44,606 bases of DNA, taken from Thermoleophilia bacterium. GTDB taxonomy: Bacteria > Actinomycetota > Thermoleophilia > Gaiellales > JAICJC01. The notes under the pieces are model-generated. The model saw nothing but the letters and a program-made list of their open reading frames with translations, did no database searches and was not told the origin of the DNA. Below, one piece after another: positions 8,357 to 16,948 of this stretch. The translations under genes and the position numbers were made by a program. The stretch covers positions 1-44,606 of the forward strand of contig JAICJM010000008.1 of the NCBI GenBank assembly GCA_025928435.1, given 5' to 3'. Every line of letters begins with the position of its first letter. Position 1 is the first letter of the stretch.

Positions 8357-8779
8357 TCAGGCGGGAACGGACTCGGCGACGCTCGTCGTCGAGAACCGCC
8401 GCGCCGGCGCGGCCGGCGCCGGGTGCGGGAGCAGCGATCGGCCCAGATCGCGGATCACCGGGAGGCGGATGCTGCCCTCCGTGTAGGCCTCACGCAGGAT
8501 CCGGCCGGCCCTTGGGGTGCCCGGGGGTGTGTAGACGCTGGCGTCGATCAGCTCGATCCACGTCGCCACCCACTCGCGCTCGGCGATCACGGTCGGCAGC
8601 CCGCGAACCTGCTGGCGCGCGCGCTTGATCCGGTTCGTGTCCTGGCGCCTTCGTGTGTACTTGTGCCCCGAGATGATCACGTGGCGCGCATCCGCCGCCA
8701 CGTCGTCGTGCTCGCCCTGCCCGTCGCCGTCATCAGGAAAGATCTCGCTGAACGACGGAGAATCCGTGTATGCGCTCAT
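8357..8779 (-). CDS. Hypothetical protein (140 aa)
   Basis: I place the start at ATG 8779 (MSAYTDSPSFSE). AAGGAA lies about 11 nt upstream as a possible ribosome site, and the longer frame upstream is opposite another gene. The N-terminus is acidic (DDGDGQGEHDD). The middle is basic (KYTRRRQDTNRIKRARQQ), followed by a stretch that could fold (VIAEREWVATWIELIDASVYTPPG). There is no signal peptide or membrane helix. I do not recognise the family; a DNA- or RNA-associated role is only a guess from charge. Confidence 0.6.
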   Translation of the reverse strand: MSAYTDSPSFSEIFPDDGDGQGEHDDVAADARHVIISGHKYTRRRQDTNRIKRARQQVRGLPTVIAEREWVATWIELIDASVYTPPGTPRAGRILREAYTEGSIRLPVIRDLGRSLLPHPAPAAPARRFSTTSVAESVPA

Positions 8780-9022
8780 TGGTCTGCCGTTCCTTCGTGT
8801 CGACTCACGCCCGCAGCTGCCCATATCCCTCCGCACGGGTGCGCTCGCACCTGTGGACTCCCGGCGGGACTTGACGTTCTCCAAAGTATTACACGCTTCC
8901 TGCAGACCCCCTCGAATTTCCCCTGCTTCTTCACCAGATCCGAACAGTTGGCACACGATGCAAGGGGGTCCGAGCGCGCCACCGTCCGATTCCGCACGGC
9001 ACGGGTCGGGTACGGTGACGAG
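8780..9022. other. Divergent intergenic region with inverted repeat
   Basis: These 243 bp separate two divergent small genes and are less GC-rich than the surroundings, especially 8870-8960. An inverted repeat GGTGCG-ct-CGCACC lies at 8838-8851, upstream of the minus-strand gene, and could be an operator. A TTGACG hexamer at about 8872 has no matching -10 at 16-18 nt. I see no convincing gene. Confidence 0.4.
9011..9016 (+). promoter_or_regulatory. -10 box TACGGT, leaderless-type spacing
   Basis: TACGGT ends 6 nt before the ATG at 9023, so the transcript would begin at or near the start codon. No ribosome site is present. Confidence 0.4.
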
Positions 9023-9331
9023 ATGACCGTTGACCGTGACGAGGTGCGCCGCGAGCGGCTCCTGAAGAACGAGCAGGCCTTTCGGGACTACAACAACCGC
9101 CGCGTCTCGTTCGAGCAGGACGCCGACACGACCGGCGAGCTCGTCCCATTCGTGTGCGAGTGCGGCGACTCGGAATGCATCGAAGGCATGGAGATGACGC
9201 TCGACGACTACATGGGCGCTCACCCGGGGCCGCACCGGTTCGCCGTGAAGCCCGGGCACTTCTTCCCGGAGGTCGAGCGCGTCGTCGCCGAGCACGACCG
9301 GTTCTGGCTGGTCGAGAAGTCCACCGCCTGA
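9023..9331 (+). CDS. Small conserved hypothetical with CxCx4C motif (102 aa)
   Basis: The 102-aa protein has an N-terminal helical part (RRERLLKNEQAFRDYNNRR), then FVCECGDSEC (Cys 45, 47, 52) and MTLDDYMGAHPGPHRFAVKPGHFFPEVERVV. I recall this pattern (CEC, a TLxxY segment, a PGH, a C-terminal WLVEK/VVEK) in short uncharacterised proteins of Gaiella-type actinobacteria. Function is unknown. The three Cys and the PGH His suggest metal binding, which is inference. The nearby -10 box supports the start. Confidence 0.75.
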   Translation: MTVDRDEVRRERLLKNEQAFRDYNNRRVSFEQDADTTGELVPFVCECGDSECIEGMEMTLDDYMGAHPGPHRFAVKPGHFFPEVERVVAEHDRFWLVEKSTA

Positions 9332-9392
9332 TGCCCGGCGAACGCTCGATCGGGACGTGTGCCGACCACCGGGTCGCCGCCGCCTGAACCGA

Positions 9393-9398
9393 TAGACT
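9393..9398 (+). promoter_or_regulatory. -10 box TAGACT before gcvT
   Basis: TAGACT ends 10 nt before ATG 9409. The leader would be a few bases at most, leaving no room for a glycine riboswitch. Confidence 0.4.
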
Positions 9399-9408
9399 GC
9401 CCGCCCGG

Positions 9409-10476
9409 ATGCACGCGTCCGAGGGTCTCCGGCACACGCCGCTCCACGACCGCCATGTGGCCGCGGGGGGACGGATGGTTCCCTTCGCCGGGTGGGAGAT
9501 GCCGGTGCAGTACCAGGGCGTGATTCCCGAGCACCTGGCCGTCCGGGGACACGCCGGCCTCTTCGACGTCTCGCACATGGGCCAGCTCGAGGTGCGCGGC
9601 GCCGGCGCGATCCCGTTCGTGCAGCGGATGCTCTCGAACGACATCGACCGCATCGAAGCCGGGAAGGCGCAGTACACGCTGCTCCTCGACGAGCGCGGCT
9701 GCCCGATCGACGACCTGATCGCCTACCGGTTCGCCGACGATCACGTCCTCCTGGTCGTGAACGCCTCGCGCGTCGCGGCCGACCACGAGTGGCTCGCCGC
9801 GCACGTGCCCGGCGACGCGGAGCTCGAGGACATCTCGGACGGCATCGCCATGCTGGCCCTGCAGGGCCCGGACGCCCTCGGGCTGGTCGAGCTGCCCGAG
9901 CTGCCGCCGTTCGGCTTCGTCGACGCGGAGGTGTGCGGCGTGCGCGCGATCGTCGCCCGCACCGGCTACACCGGCGAGCCGGGCGTCGAGCTGATGGCCG
10001 CCGCCGAGAGGGTCGGCCCGCTGTGGGACGCGCTCGTCGCCGCCGGCGCCGTCCCGGCCGGGCTGGGCGCGCGCGACACGCTGCGGCTCGAGGTCTGCTA
10101 CCCGCTCTACGGGAACGACCTGGACGACGCCCACACCGCCCTCGAGGCCGGCCTGGGCTGGGTGTGCGCCCTCGCGGCCAAGGACTTCGTCGGCGCCGAC
10201 GCGCTGCGCGCGCAGAAGGAGGCCGGCGGGCATGACCGGCTGGTGGCGCTGCGGGTCGAGGGGCGCGGGATCCCGCGCCAGGGCATGCCCATGCGGCCGG
10301 CGGGCGAGGTCACGAGCGGCACCATGTCGCCCTCGCTCGGGGTCGGCATCGGCATGGGATACGTCCCCGCGGACATGGCCGCGGAGGGCACCGAGATCGA
10401 GATCGACGCCCGCGGCCGGCCCGTCGCCGCCCGCGTGGCCGCAAAGCCCCTGTACGTCAAGGAGAGGCGCGAATGA
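9409..10476 (+). CDS. gcvT: Aminomethyltransferase (glycine cleavage T protein)
   Basis: Transfers the methylene group from aminomethyl-lipoyl GcvH to tetrahydrofolate, releasing ammonia. The protein is 355 aa. Family motifs: PFAGWEMPVQY, GLFDVSHMGQ, VQRMLSNDI, ARTGYTGEPGVEL, GLGARDTLRLEV and, near the end, TSGTMSPSLGVGIGMGYVP. It is first in a four-gene operon, overlapping gcvH by 4 nt. Confidence 0.96.
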   Translation: MHASEGLRHTPLHDRHVAAGGRMVPFAGWEMPVQYQGVIPEHLAVRGHAGLFDVSHMGQLEVRGAGAIPFVQRMLSNDIDRIEAGKAQYTLLLDERGCPIDDLIAYRFADDHVLLVVNASRVAADHEWLAAHVPGDAELEDISDGIAMLALQGPDALGLVELPELPPFGFVDAEVCGVRAIVARTGYTGEPGVELMAAAERVGPLWDALVAAGAVPAGLGARDTLRLEVCYPLYGNDLDDAHTALEAGLGWVCALAAKDFVGADALRAQKEAGGHDRLVALRVEGRGIPRQGMPMRPAGEVTSGTMSPSLGVGIGMGYVPADMAAEGTEIEIDARGRPVAARVAAKPLYVKERRE

Positions 10477-10865
10477 GCGACGAGAGTTATCCCGAGGAGC
10501 TGCGCTACCACGAGGCCCACGACTGGGTGCGGATCGAGGGCGACACCGCCACGTTCGGCATCACCTGGTACGCACAGGACACGCTCGGCGAGGTCGTGTT
10601 CTACAGCCCGCCCGAGGTGGGCGCGGCCGTCACGAAGGATGCCGACTACGGCGAGCTGGAATCCACCAAGGCCGTGTCGCCCCTCGTGGCGCCGCTGTCC
10701 GGGGAGGTGGTCGAGGTGAACTCCGCGCTGGACGGGAACGAGAGCACGATCAACGACGATCCCTACGGCGAGGGCTGGCTTGTGAAGGTGCGTCTCAGCG
10801 AGCCCGGCGAGGTGGACGGCCTGATGAGCGCCGGCGCCTACCGCGAGCTGCTCGAGTCGCTGTGA
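10473..10865 (+). CDS. gcvH: Glycine cleavage H protein (lipoyl carrier)
   Basis: Lipoylated shuttle protein of the glycine cleavage system, 130 aa. The lipoyl-accepting Lys is K66 in [19 protein letters not shown] and [20 protein letters not shown] are the usual N-terminal strands, and [12 protein letters not shown] lies near the C-terminus. A good ribosome site (AAGGAGAGG) sits inside the end of gcvT. GTGA couples it to gcvPA. Confidence 0.97.
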   Translation: MSDESYPEELRYHEAHDWVRIEGDTATFGITWYAQDTLGEVVFYSPPEVGAAVTKDADYGELESTKAVSPLVAPLSGEVVEVNSALDGNESTINDDPYGEGWLVKVRLSEPGEVDGLMSAGAYRELLESL

Positions 10866-12199
10866 GCTTCACCTCGCTGACCGACGAGGATCGCGCCGCG
10901 ATGCTGGCCGCGATCGGCGTGGACTCGGTCGCCGACCTCTTCGCCGAGATCCCGGCGGACGTCCGCCTCGACCGGCCGCTCCGGGTCGATCGGGCCCTGA
11001 CCGAGGGCGAGCTGTGGGCGCACCTGTCCGAGCTGGCCGGCCGCAACTCGGGCACCGGGACGGAGCTCTCGTTCCTGGGCGCCGGGGTGTACGACCACTA
11101 CGTGCCCGCGGTGGTCGACGCGGTCATGCAGCGCGGCGAGCTGCTCACGGCCTACACGCCCTACCAGCCCGAGATGAGCCAGGGCACGCTGCAGGCCATC
11201 TTCGAATACCAGACCGCGATCTGCGAGCTGACGGGGATGGACGTGTCGAACGCGTCCGGCTACGACGGCACGACCGTTGCCGCCGACGCGTGCTACGTCG
11301 CCAAGCAGACGACCGGCCGCACCAAGGTCGTCGTGGCCGAGACGCTGAATCCGCAGGTGCGCCAGGTCGTGCGCACGTTCGCGCCCGGGTTCGGGCTCGA
11401 GGTGGTCGAGGTGCCGCACACCGATGGCACGACCGACCCGGAGCGGTTCGGCGCCGCCTGCGCCGACGCGGCCTGCGCGATCTTTCCGCAGCCGAACTTC
11501 TTCGGCTGCCTGGAGCCGGCGCCGGAGCTGGCCGCGGCGGCGTCCGCGACCGGTGCGCTGCCGGTCGCACACGTCGACCTGATGACGCTCGGCGTCCTCG
11601 AGGCCCCCGGCGCGTACGGCTGCGCGCTCGCGATCGGCGAGGGCCAGTCGGCCGGGAACCACATGTCCTACGGCGGCCCGCACTTCGGCTTCCTGGCGGC
11701 CCGATCGGAGTACATCCGCAAGCTGCCCGGCAGGATCGTCGGCGAGACGGTCGACCACGACGGCCGCCGCGGGTTCGTGCTGACGCTGCAGACGCGCGAG
11801 CAGCACATCCGGCGCGAGAAGGCGACGTCCAACATCACGACCAACCAGACGCTGCTCGCCGTCGCCGGGCTGATCTACCTCAGCTGGCTCGGCCCGGAGG
11901 GGCTGCACGACGTCGGACGGGCGAGCCTTTCGCTGGCGGAGCACGCGAAGCGCCGCCTCGACCTCCCGCTCGCGTTCGACCGGCCGACCTTCCAGGAGTT
12001 CGCCGTCCGCCTGAACCGGCCCGCGCGCCAGGTGGTGCGCGAGGCTCGCAAGCTCGGCGTCCATCCCGGCTACGCGCTCGGGCGCGACTACGAGGGGATG
12101 GACGACGTCCTGCTCGTGTGCCTGACCGAGAAGCGGACGGCCGCGGACATCGACCGGCTGGCCGACGTCCTGCGCCAGGTGCAGGCGGTGGCGGCATGA
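10862..12199 (+). CDS. gcvPA: Glycine decarboxylase P protein, subunit 1
   Basis: The N-terminal half of split glycine decarboxylase. GcvPA and GcvPB together decarboxylate glycine and load the aminomethyl group on GcvH. The protein is 445 aa from GTG 10862. Motifs include [45 protein letters not shown] and GPHFGFLA. The catalytic PLP Lys is on the partner subunit. Stop and gcvPB start overlap as ATGA. Confidence 0.96.
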   Translation: MSFTSLTDEDRAAMLAAIGVDSVADLFAEIPADVRLDRPLRVDRALTEGELWAHLSELAGRNSGTGTELSFLGAGVYDHYVPAVVDAVMQRGELLTAYTPYQPEMSQGTLQAIFEYQTAICELTGMDVSNASGYDGTTVAADACYVAKQTTGRTKVVVAETLNPQVRQVVRTFAPGFGLEVVEVPHTDGTTDPERFGAACADAACAIFPQPNFFGCLEPAPELAAAASATGALPVAHVDLMTLGVLEAPGAYGCALAIGEGQSAGNHMSYGGPHFGFLAARSEYIRKLPGRIVGETVDHDGRRGFVLTLQTREQHIRREKATSNITTNQTLLAVAGLIYLSWLGPEGLHDVGRASLSLAEHAKRRLDLPLAFDRPTFQEFAVRLNRPARQVVREARKLGVHPGYALGRDYEGMDDVLLVCLTEKRTAADIDRLADVLRQVQAVAA

Positions 12200-13644
12200 A
12201 GCTCATCTACGAGAAGTCGCGCGCCGGACGGCGCGGCGGGCGCATCCCCGACCCGGGCGTCGAGGTGGCGGAGGTGCCGGCCGACCTGGCCCGGTCGACG
12301 CCGCCGCGCCTGCCCGAGCTGGCCGAGCCCGAGCTCGTGCGCCACTACACGGAGCTCTCGACCCGGACGTTCGGGATCGACACCGGCTTCTACCCGCTCG
12401 GCTCCTGCACGATGAAGTACAACCCGCGCATCAACGAGCGGGCGGTGGGCCTGCCCGGGTTCGCCGACCTGCACCCCCACCAGGAGGACGAGGGCGCCCA
12501 GGGCGCGCTCGAGCTGATGTGGCGGCTGCAGGAGATGCTGGCCGAGGTGGTCGGCCTGGACGCGGTCACGCTGCAGCCGGCGGCCGGGTCGCAGGGCGAG
12601 CTGACCGGCCTCACGCTCATGCGGGCCCACTTCGCCGACCGGGGCGAGGACCGCACCGAGGTGATCATCCCCGACACCGCGCACGGGACGAACCCGGCGA
12701 GCGTGGCGATGGCGGGCTACACGCTCGTGCGCGTGCAGACCGACATGCGCGGCAACGTCGACGTCGACGACCTGCGCGGCAAGGTGGGGGAGCAGACGGC
12801 GGGGCTGATGCTGACCAACCCTTCGACGCTCGGCCTGTTCGAGGAGCGGATCTCCGAGATCGCCGACATCTTCCACTCGGCCGGCGCGCTCCTCTACTAC
12901 GACGGGGCCAATCTGAACGCGGTCTGCGGCATCTCGCGGCCGGGCGACATGGGCTTCGACATCGTCCACTACAACCTGCACAAGACCTTCTCGCAGCCGC
13001 ACGGCGGCGGCGGGCCGGGCGGCGGACCGGTGGCGGTGCGGCGCGAACTGGAGCCGTTCCTGCCCGTGCCGGTCGTCGTCCGTGACGGCGACGCCTTCCG
13101 CTTCGACTACGACCGCCCGAAGACCATCGGCAAGGTGCGCGGGTTTGGCGGCCCGTTCGGCGTGTTCGTGCGCGCGTACGCGTTCATGCGCATGTGGGGC
13201 CCGGGGCTGCGCGACATGTCCGAGGCCGCCGTGCTGAACGCGAACTACGTCCTGGCCCGGCTGCGCGGCGCCTACGACCTGCCGGTCGACCGCCACTGCA
13301 TGCACGAGTTCGTCGTCTCGGCCCGCAACCTCAAGCGCGAGCACGGGATCACGGCGCTCGACGTCGCCAAGCGGCTCATGGACCACGGCTTCCACCCGCC
13401 GACGATCTACTTCCCGCTGATCGTGACCGAGGCGCTCATGATCGAGCCGACCGAGACCGAGACGCGGGAGACCCTCGACGCCTTCTGCGAAGCCATGCTC
13501 GCGATTGCCCAGGAGGCGGCGGACGACCCGCGCACGCTGAAGGACGCGCCGCACACGCGGCCGGTATCGCGGCTCGACGAGGCAGCGGCGGCCAAACGGC
13601 TGCTCGTCCGCTACGGGTTCGACGAGCACCCCACGTCCGAGTAG
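12196..13644 (+). CDS. gcvPB: Glycine decarboxylase P protein, subunit 2
   Basis: PLP-binding half of the split decarboxylase, 482 aa. The PLP Lys is K263 in [19 protein letters not shown]. Other family motifs: [38 protein letters not shown] and ERFGGPF-like (here [12 protein letters not shown]). It completes the T-H-PA-PB operon; the L protein (lpd) is not in the window. Confidence 0.96.
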   Translation: MKLIYEKSRAGRRGGRIPDPGVEVAEVPADLARSTPPRLPELAEPELVRHYTELSTRTFGIDTGFYPLGSCTMKYNPRINERAVGLPGFADLHPHQEDEGAQGALELMWRLQEMLAEVVGLDAVTLQPAAGSQGELTGLTLMRAHFADRGEDRTEVIIPDTAHGTNPASVAMAGYTLVRVQTDMRGNVDVDDLRGKVGEQTAGLMLTNPSTLGLFEERISEIADIFHSAGALLYYDGANLNAVCGISRPGDMGFDIVHYNLHKTFSQPHGGGGPGGGPVAVRRELEPFLPVPVVVRDGDAFRFDYDRPKTIGKVRGFGGPFGVFVRAYAFMRMWGPGLRDMSEAAVLNANYVLARLRGAYDLPVDRHCMHEFVVSARNLKREHGITALDVAKRLMDHGFHPPTIYFPLIVTEALMIEPTETETRETLDAFCEAMLAIAQEAADDPRTLKDAPHTRPVSRLDEAAAAKRLLVRYGFDEHPTSE

Positions 13645-13649
13645 CCGGT

Positions 13650-14375
13650 GTGCTCGAGGCCGTCGCGTTCGACTACCGCGACACGCTGGCGGAGTTCCGC
13701 TGGGACGAGGCGCTGTGGCGGCGGGGTGTGCAGGCACTGGTCGCGGCGGCCGGCGGGGATCCGGCCCGGGCTGGGCAGGTCGGTGCAGGGCTGCGGCGCC
13801 GGTTCACGCGCGGGGGCGCCGGCCACGCCGAGCTCGACTATCCCGGGGCCGTGGCGGCTGCGCTCTCCGAGGCCGGCACGGACGCGTCGCCCGCCGCCGT
13901 CCGCCGCGGGATCGAGGCGGAGTTCCGGGCCTGGGCGCCGGCCCGGCACGTGCATCCCGACACGACGGCGCTGCTCGACAGCGTCCGCGCGCTCGGCCTG
14001 CGCACCGCCGTCGCCGCCAACACGTTCGACCCGCCCGGCCTCTTCCGCGCAGAGCTGGACCGCCAGGGGCTCGGGGGGCGCGTCGATGCCGTCGTCCTCT
14101 CCTGCGAGGTCGGCGTGCGCAAGCCGCACCCGCGCTTCTACGCGGCCGTCCTGGAGGCGCTCGGCGCCCGGCCGGGCGCGGTGATGTTCGTCGGGGACAC
14201 GTTCGCCGACGACGTGCTCGGCCCGGCCGAGGCCGGGATGCCGACGTGTCTCGCGACCTGGTACCGGAAGGATCAGGAAGCTGCGGGCAGGGCTGTGAGA
14301 GCGTGCACAGAACCCCTGCACGTGGCGCAGATTCTCGAGGGGATTGTCGAATCCGGACGGGCCGGTAAGATCTGA
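13650..14375 (+). CDS. HAD-superfamily hydrolase-like protein
   Basis: 241 aa from GTG 13650, six bases after the gcvPB stop. HAD landmarks are motif I VAFDYRDTLAEF (nucleophile Asp 8), motif II VAANTFDPPG, motif III VRKPHPRFY and motif IV FVGDTFADDVLGPAEAGM. A helical cap lies between motifs I and II. Position D+2, the general acid/base Asp in phosphatases, is Arg here, so phosphatase activity is doubtful. A haloacid-dehalogenase-like or binding role is possible. Location suggests co-transcription with gcv genes, but no functional link is evident. Confidence 0.8.
   Translation: MLEAVAFDYRDTLAEFRWDEALWRRGVQALVAAAGGDPARAGQVGAGLRRRFTRGGAGHAELDYPGAVAAALSEAGTDASPAAVRRGIEAEFRAWAPARHVHPDTTALLDSVRALGLRTAVAANTFDPPGLFRAELDRQGLGGRVDAVVLSCEVGVRKPHPRFYAAVLEALGARPGAVMFVGDTFADDVLGPAEAGMPTCLATWYRKDQEAAGRAVRACTEPLHVAQILEGIVESGRAGKI
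14366..14371 (+). promoter_or_regulatory. -10 box TAAGAT, leaderless-type spacing
   Basis: TAAGAT ends 6 nt before ATG 14378 and lies within the last codons of the upstream HAD gene. Confidence 0.4.
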
Positions 14376-14377
14376 CG

Positions 14378-14773
14378 ATGGGCCGTATCCGCCAGTCGCT
14401 GCCCGTCGCTCCTCCGTCGTCCGACGTGGAGTGCCGGCGCTGCGGGGTGGTGTGCCAGAAGGTGGTGCACCCGTCCCGCTGTCTCGATCAGCAGTGTCCG
14501 TTCCTCTACGCGTACGACGCCTTCGGGCGCACGTATGTTGGCTGCACGCAGGAGATCTTCGCCGCCGACATCGACCTCGAGGTGCTCGAGCGCGCGCGCC
14601 GGCGCCGCAACGGGTTCGGGTCTGTGCGGGCCGTGCGCGAGCCGCTGCCGATCTGCCCGGCGGACGTCGAGCGGGCGTACGAGAACCGCGAGGACCCGAT
14701 GGGCTGTATCAACCCCGAATTCCACGAGCTCCCCGACCGCCCCAGCTTCCGGGTCATCCGCGGCGACGACTGA
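14378..14773 (+). CDS. Cysteine-rich conserved hypothetical protein (131 aa)
   Basis: The protein has eight Cys: C19, C22, C26, C35, C40, C56, C93 and C110. The first set (ECRRCGVVCQKVVHPSRC then QQCPF) looks like a zinc-ribbon or similar metal site. The middle AYDAFGRTYVGCTQEIFAADIDL is hydrophobic enough to form a core. There is no signal peptide or membrane helix. I do not recognise a named family. The TGA stop is the first codon of a palindromic repeat. Confidence 0.7.
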   Translation: MGRIRQSLPVAPPSSDVECRRCGVVCQKVVHPSRCLDQQCPFLYAYDAFGRTYVGCTQEIFAADIDLEVLERARRRRNGFGSVRAVREPLPICPADVERAYENREDPMGCINPEFHELPDRPSFRVIRGDD

Positions 14774-14801
14774 ATAAACGGGGTCTGACCCCTTTTATTC
14801 A
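14771..14801. repeat. 31-bp near-perfect palindrome supplying two stop codons
   Basis: This is the second copy of the GGGGTCWGACCCC element, in inverse core orientation (GGGGTCTGACCCC, 14780-14792), with one mismatched pair in the arms. Its first three bases are the TGA of the plus-strand gene. Its last three are the TGA of the minus-strand dehydrogenase. It probably also works as a shared terminator. Confidence 0.85.
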
Positions 14802-15521
14802 GCTGCCGAAGGCCAATGAGCCGAGGTCGACCGCGGTCATTCCGCCGTCGACGGTGAGCACGGCGCCCGAGACGTAGGACGCCTCGCCGGAGGCCAGGAA
14901 CAGGGCCGCGGCGGCGACCTCGTCGGGCTCCGCCGGCCGGCCGAGGGGGACGTGGCGGGTGGCCTCGCGGTACGCCGCCTCCCGGTCGCCGCCGAGCGCC
15001 GCCATCTCGGTGTCGGCCATCGGCGTGCGCACCCAGCCCGGGCAGATCGCGTTCGCCCGCACCGCGCGGGGGCCGAGCGTCACCGCGAGCGACTTCGTCA
15101 GCATCACGAGCGCCGCCTTGGAGACCGCGTACTGGGGCTGGCCCGGCCCGGCGAAGAGCGCGGCGACGGAGGCGACGTTCACGATCGCGCCGCGGCGCTC
15201 CGCCAGTCCGTCCGCGGCCAGCTCGGCCAGGCGGTGCGCGGCCGTGAGGTTGACCGCGATCGTGGGATCCCAGGCGGCATCTCCGAGCGCGGCGTTGTTC
15301 ACGAGCACGTCCAGCGGCCCGGTCTCGGCGAGCGCCCGGCGGCGGTCGTCCGCGTCGGCGACGTCGCCGACGATCGGGCGCCCGCCGCTCGCCGCGAGCC
15401 CCGCGCGGCGGCGGCCCATCGCCCATACCGTCGCGCCCTCCGCGGCGAACCGGCGCACGATCGCGGCGCCGATGCCCGTGCCGCCGCCGGTGACGAGCAC
15501 GGTCCGGCCGTCAAGCCGCAC
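14799..15521 (-). CDS. Short-chain dehydrogenase/reductase (SDR)
   Basis: Classical SDR of 240 aa, NAD(P)-dependent oxidoreductase. The cofactor loop TGGGTGIG is at residues 11-18, NNAA at about 75-78, and catalytic Ser 118, Tyr 131 and Lys 135 are in place (PQYAVSK). The C-terminal PGWVRTPMA and SYVSGAVLTVDGG are typical. The acidic residue after strand 2 that would fix NAD over NADP is replaced by GRRR, suggesting NADP. Substrate unknown. It overlaps arfB by 11 nt and is last in the nfo-arfB-SDR operon. Confidence 0.92.
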   Translation of the reverse strand: MRLDGRTVLVTGGGTGIGAAIVRRFAAEGATVWAMGRRRAGLAASGGRPIVGDVADADDRRRALAETGPLDVLVNNAALGDAAWDPTIAVNLTAAHRLAELAADGLAERRGAIVNVASVAALFAGPGQPQYAVSKAALVMLTKSLAVTLGPRAVRANAICPGWVRTPMADTEMAALGGDREAAYREATRHVPLGRPAEPDEVAAAALFLASGEASYVSGAVLTVDGGMTAVDLGSLAFGS

Positions 15522-15963
15522 GCGCGGCCTCCACGCAGCTGTCCGGATCGGCCGGGGGCCGTCGCAGCCGCTTGCGGGCGGCGTCCCGGCGCTTGCCCTC
15601 CAGCCGCTCCTCGGTGGCCGCCCTGGTCGGGCGGGTGGCCCGGCGCGGGGGCGGGGGAGGGGCGAGCGCCTCGCGCATGAGCGTGCAGAAGCGCTCCGTC
15701 GCGAGCTGGCGGTTGCGGTGCTGGCTGCGCTCGCTCTGCGCGACGACGCGCAGGCGGCCCTCCCCGTCGAGCCGGGAGCGCAGCCGCCGCCGTGCCCGCG
15801 TCCGCTCCGACTCGGTCAGGGTCGGGCTCCCGGCCAGGTCGAAGACGAGCTCGACCCGCGTCGACGAGGTGTTCACGTGCTGGCCGCCGGGCCCGCCGCT
15901 GCGCGTCGCCCGGAACTCGAGCTCGGACGGGGGCAGCGGCCGCGACGCGCCGATGTCAAGCAC
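15511..15963 (-). CDS. arfB: Peptidyl-tRNA hydrolase ArfB (ribosome rescue)
   Basis: Release-factor-like rescue protein that hydrolyses peptidyl-tRNA on stalled ribosomes. The protein is 150 aa. The catalytic GGQ is at 26-28 within RSGGPGGQHVNTSSTRVEL. The basic C-terminal tail (RRATRPTRAATEERLEGKRR and RKRLRRPP) matches the part that enters the empty mRNA channel. It overlaps nfo by 8 nt and the SDR by 11 nt. Confidence 0.93.
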   Translation of the reverse strand: MLDIGASRPLPPSELEFRATRSGGPGGQHVNTSSTRVELVFDLAGSPTLTESERTRARRRLRSRLDGEGRLRVVAQSERSQHRNRQLATERFCTLMREALAPPPPPRRATRPTRAATEERLEGKRRDAARKRLRRPPADPDSCVEAARAA

Positions 15964-16840
15964 CGGTCCGCTCGGCCGCCCGCCGCTTCACGCCGGCGCG
16001 GTGGAAGCGCCGTAGCGCCCGGATGCTGCGTGCGTACGGCCGCTCCTCGTCGTCGCCCGGGGTCTCCATGATCGCGGGGATCTCCTGGAGCGCGGGATGG
16101 CCGAGGACCACCGCCAGCTCGCGGCCGATCACGCCCTTGCCCACCTCGGCGTGGCGGTCGCGCTGCGCGCCCAGGTCGACGGCGGCGTCGTTCACGTGCA
16201 GGCAGGTGAGGCGCTCCATGCCGAACCGCTCGTCGACCTCCGCCATGAGCGCGTCGACCCGTCCCGCGTCGGTGATGTCGACCCCCGACGCCCACAGGTG
16301 ACAGGTGTCGAGGCACACCGCGACGCGCGCGGGCCGGCCGATGGCATCCAGCACCTGCTCGATCTCGTCCAGCCCGACACCCATCGTCCCGCCGGCGCCG
16401 GCCGAGTTCTCGATCACGAGCTTCGTCGGCGAGCCCTCGTCGACCTCGGCCAGGACGCCGGTCAGCGCCTCGGCGACCTGCGGCATGACGGCGTCGAGGC
16501 CGCGGCCGAGGTGGCTGCCGAGGTGGAAGACGACGCCGTCGGCCGCGATCGCCTGGGCCGCCCGCATCGTGTTGTGCAGCGCGCCCACGGACTTCTCGTA
16601 CAGCTCCGGGTCGGACGCGCCCAGGTTGATCAGGTAGGTCGCGTGGCACACCACCGTCTTCACCTTCGCCGGCTTGCGCGCAGCCCGGAAGCGCTCGGCC
16701 ACGTCGGGATCGACGACCGGATGGCGCCACATGCGCGGGCTCTGCGTGAAGATCTGCAGGGACGTCGCGCCGAGCGCGCGGGCGCGCTCGAGGGCCTTGT
16801 ACGCGCCGCCGGCGACGGGGAGATGGGCTCCGTACTGCAT
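15956..16840 (-). CDS. nfo: Endonuclease IV (AP endonuclease)
   Basis: Zinc-dependent apurinic/apyrimidinic endonuclease of base-excision repair, 294 aa, normal TIM-barrel length. Motifs: GAHLPVAGG at the N-terminus, FTQSPRMWR, VVCHATYLINLGA, FHLGSHLG, LVIENSAGAGGTMG, VCLDTCHLWASG, LHVNDA, DRHAEVGKG and MET(P)GDDEE, giving the His/Asp/Glu metal ligands. First gene of the minus-strand operon, with a TACGAT box 6 nt before its ATG. Confidence 0.96.
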   Translation of the reverse strand: MQYGAHLPVAGGAYKALERARALGATSLQIFTQSPRMWRHPVVDPDVAERFRAARKPAKVKTVVCHATYLINLGASDPELYEKSVGALHNTMRAAQAIAADGVVFHLGSHLGRGLDAVMPQVAEALTGVLAEVDEGSPTKLVIENSAGAGGTMGVGLDEIEQVLDAIGRPARVAVCLDTCHLWASGVDITDAGRVDALMAEVDERFGMERLTCLHVNDAAVDLGAQRDRHAEVGKGVIGRELAVVLGHPALQEIPAIMETPGDDEERPYARSIRALRRFHRAGVKRRAAERTGA

Positions 16841-16846
16841 GAGCCG

Positions 16847-16852
16847 ATCGTA
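16847..16852 (-). promoter_or_regulatory. -10 box TACGAT before nfo, leaderless-type spacing
   Basis: TACGAT on the minus strand ends 6 nt before ATG 16840. No consensus -35 is visible 16-18 nt further up. Confidence 0.4.
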
Positions 16853-16948
16853 GTCGGCGCACTGACCGTGGGATAACCGTTACGTGGACGCGACAGGGAT
16901 GTCACACGAGGACGCCACAGTGAAGGCAATCCGGCAAGGAGGGCTTCG

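Noticed and set aside
9332..9408. Glycine riboswitch upstream of gcvT
   Set aside because: Only 77 nt separate the genes, and a TAGACT -10 box lies 10 nt before the start, so no leader long enough for an aptamer exists.
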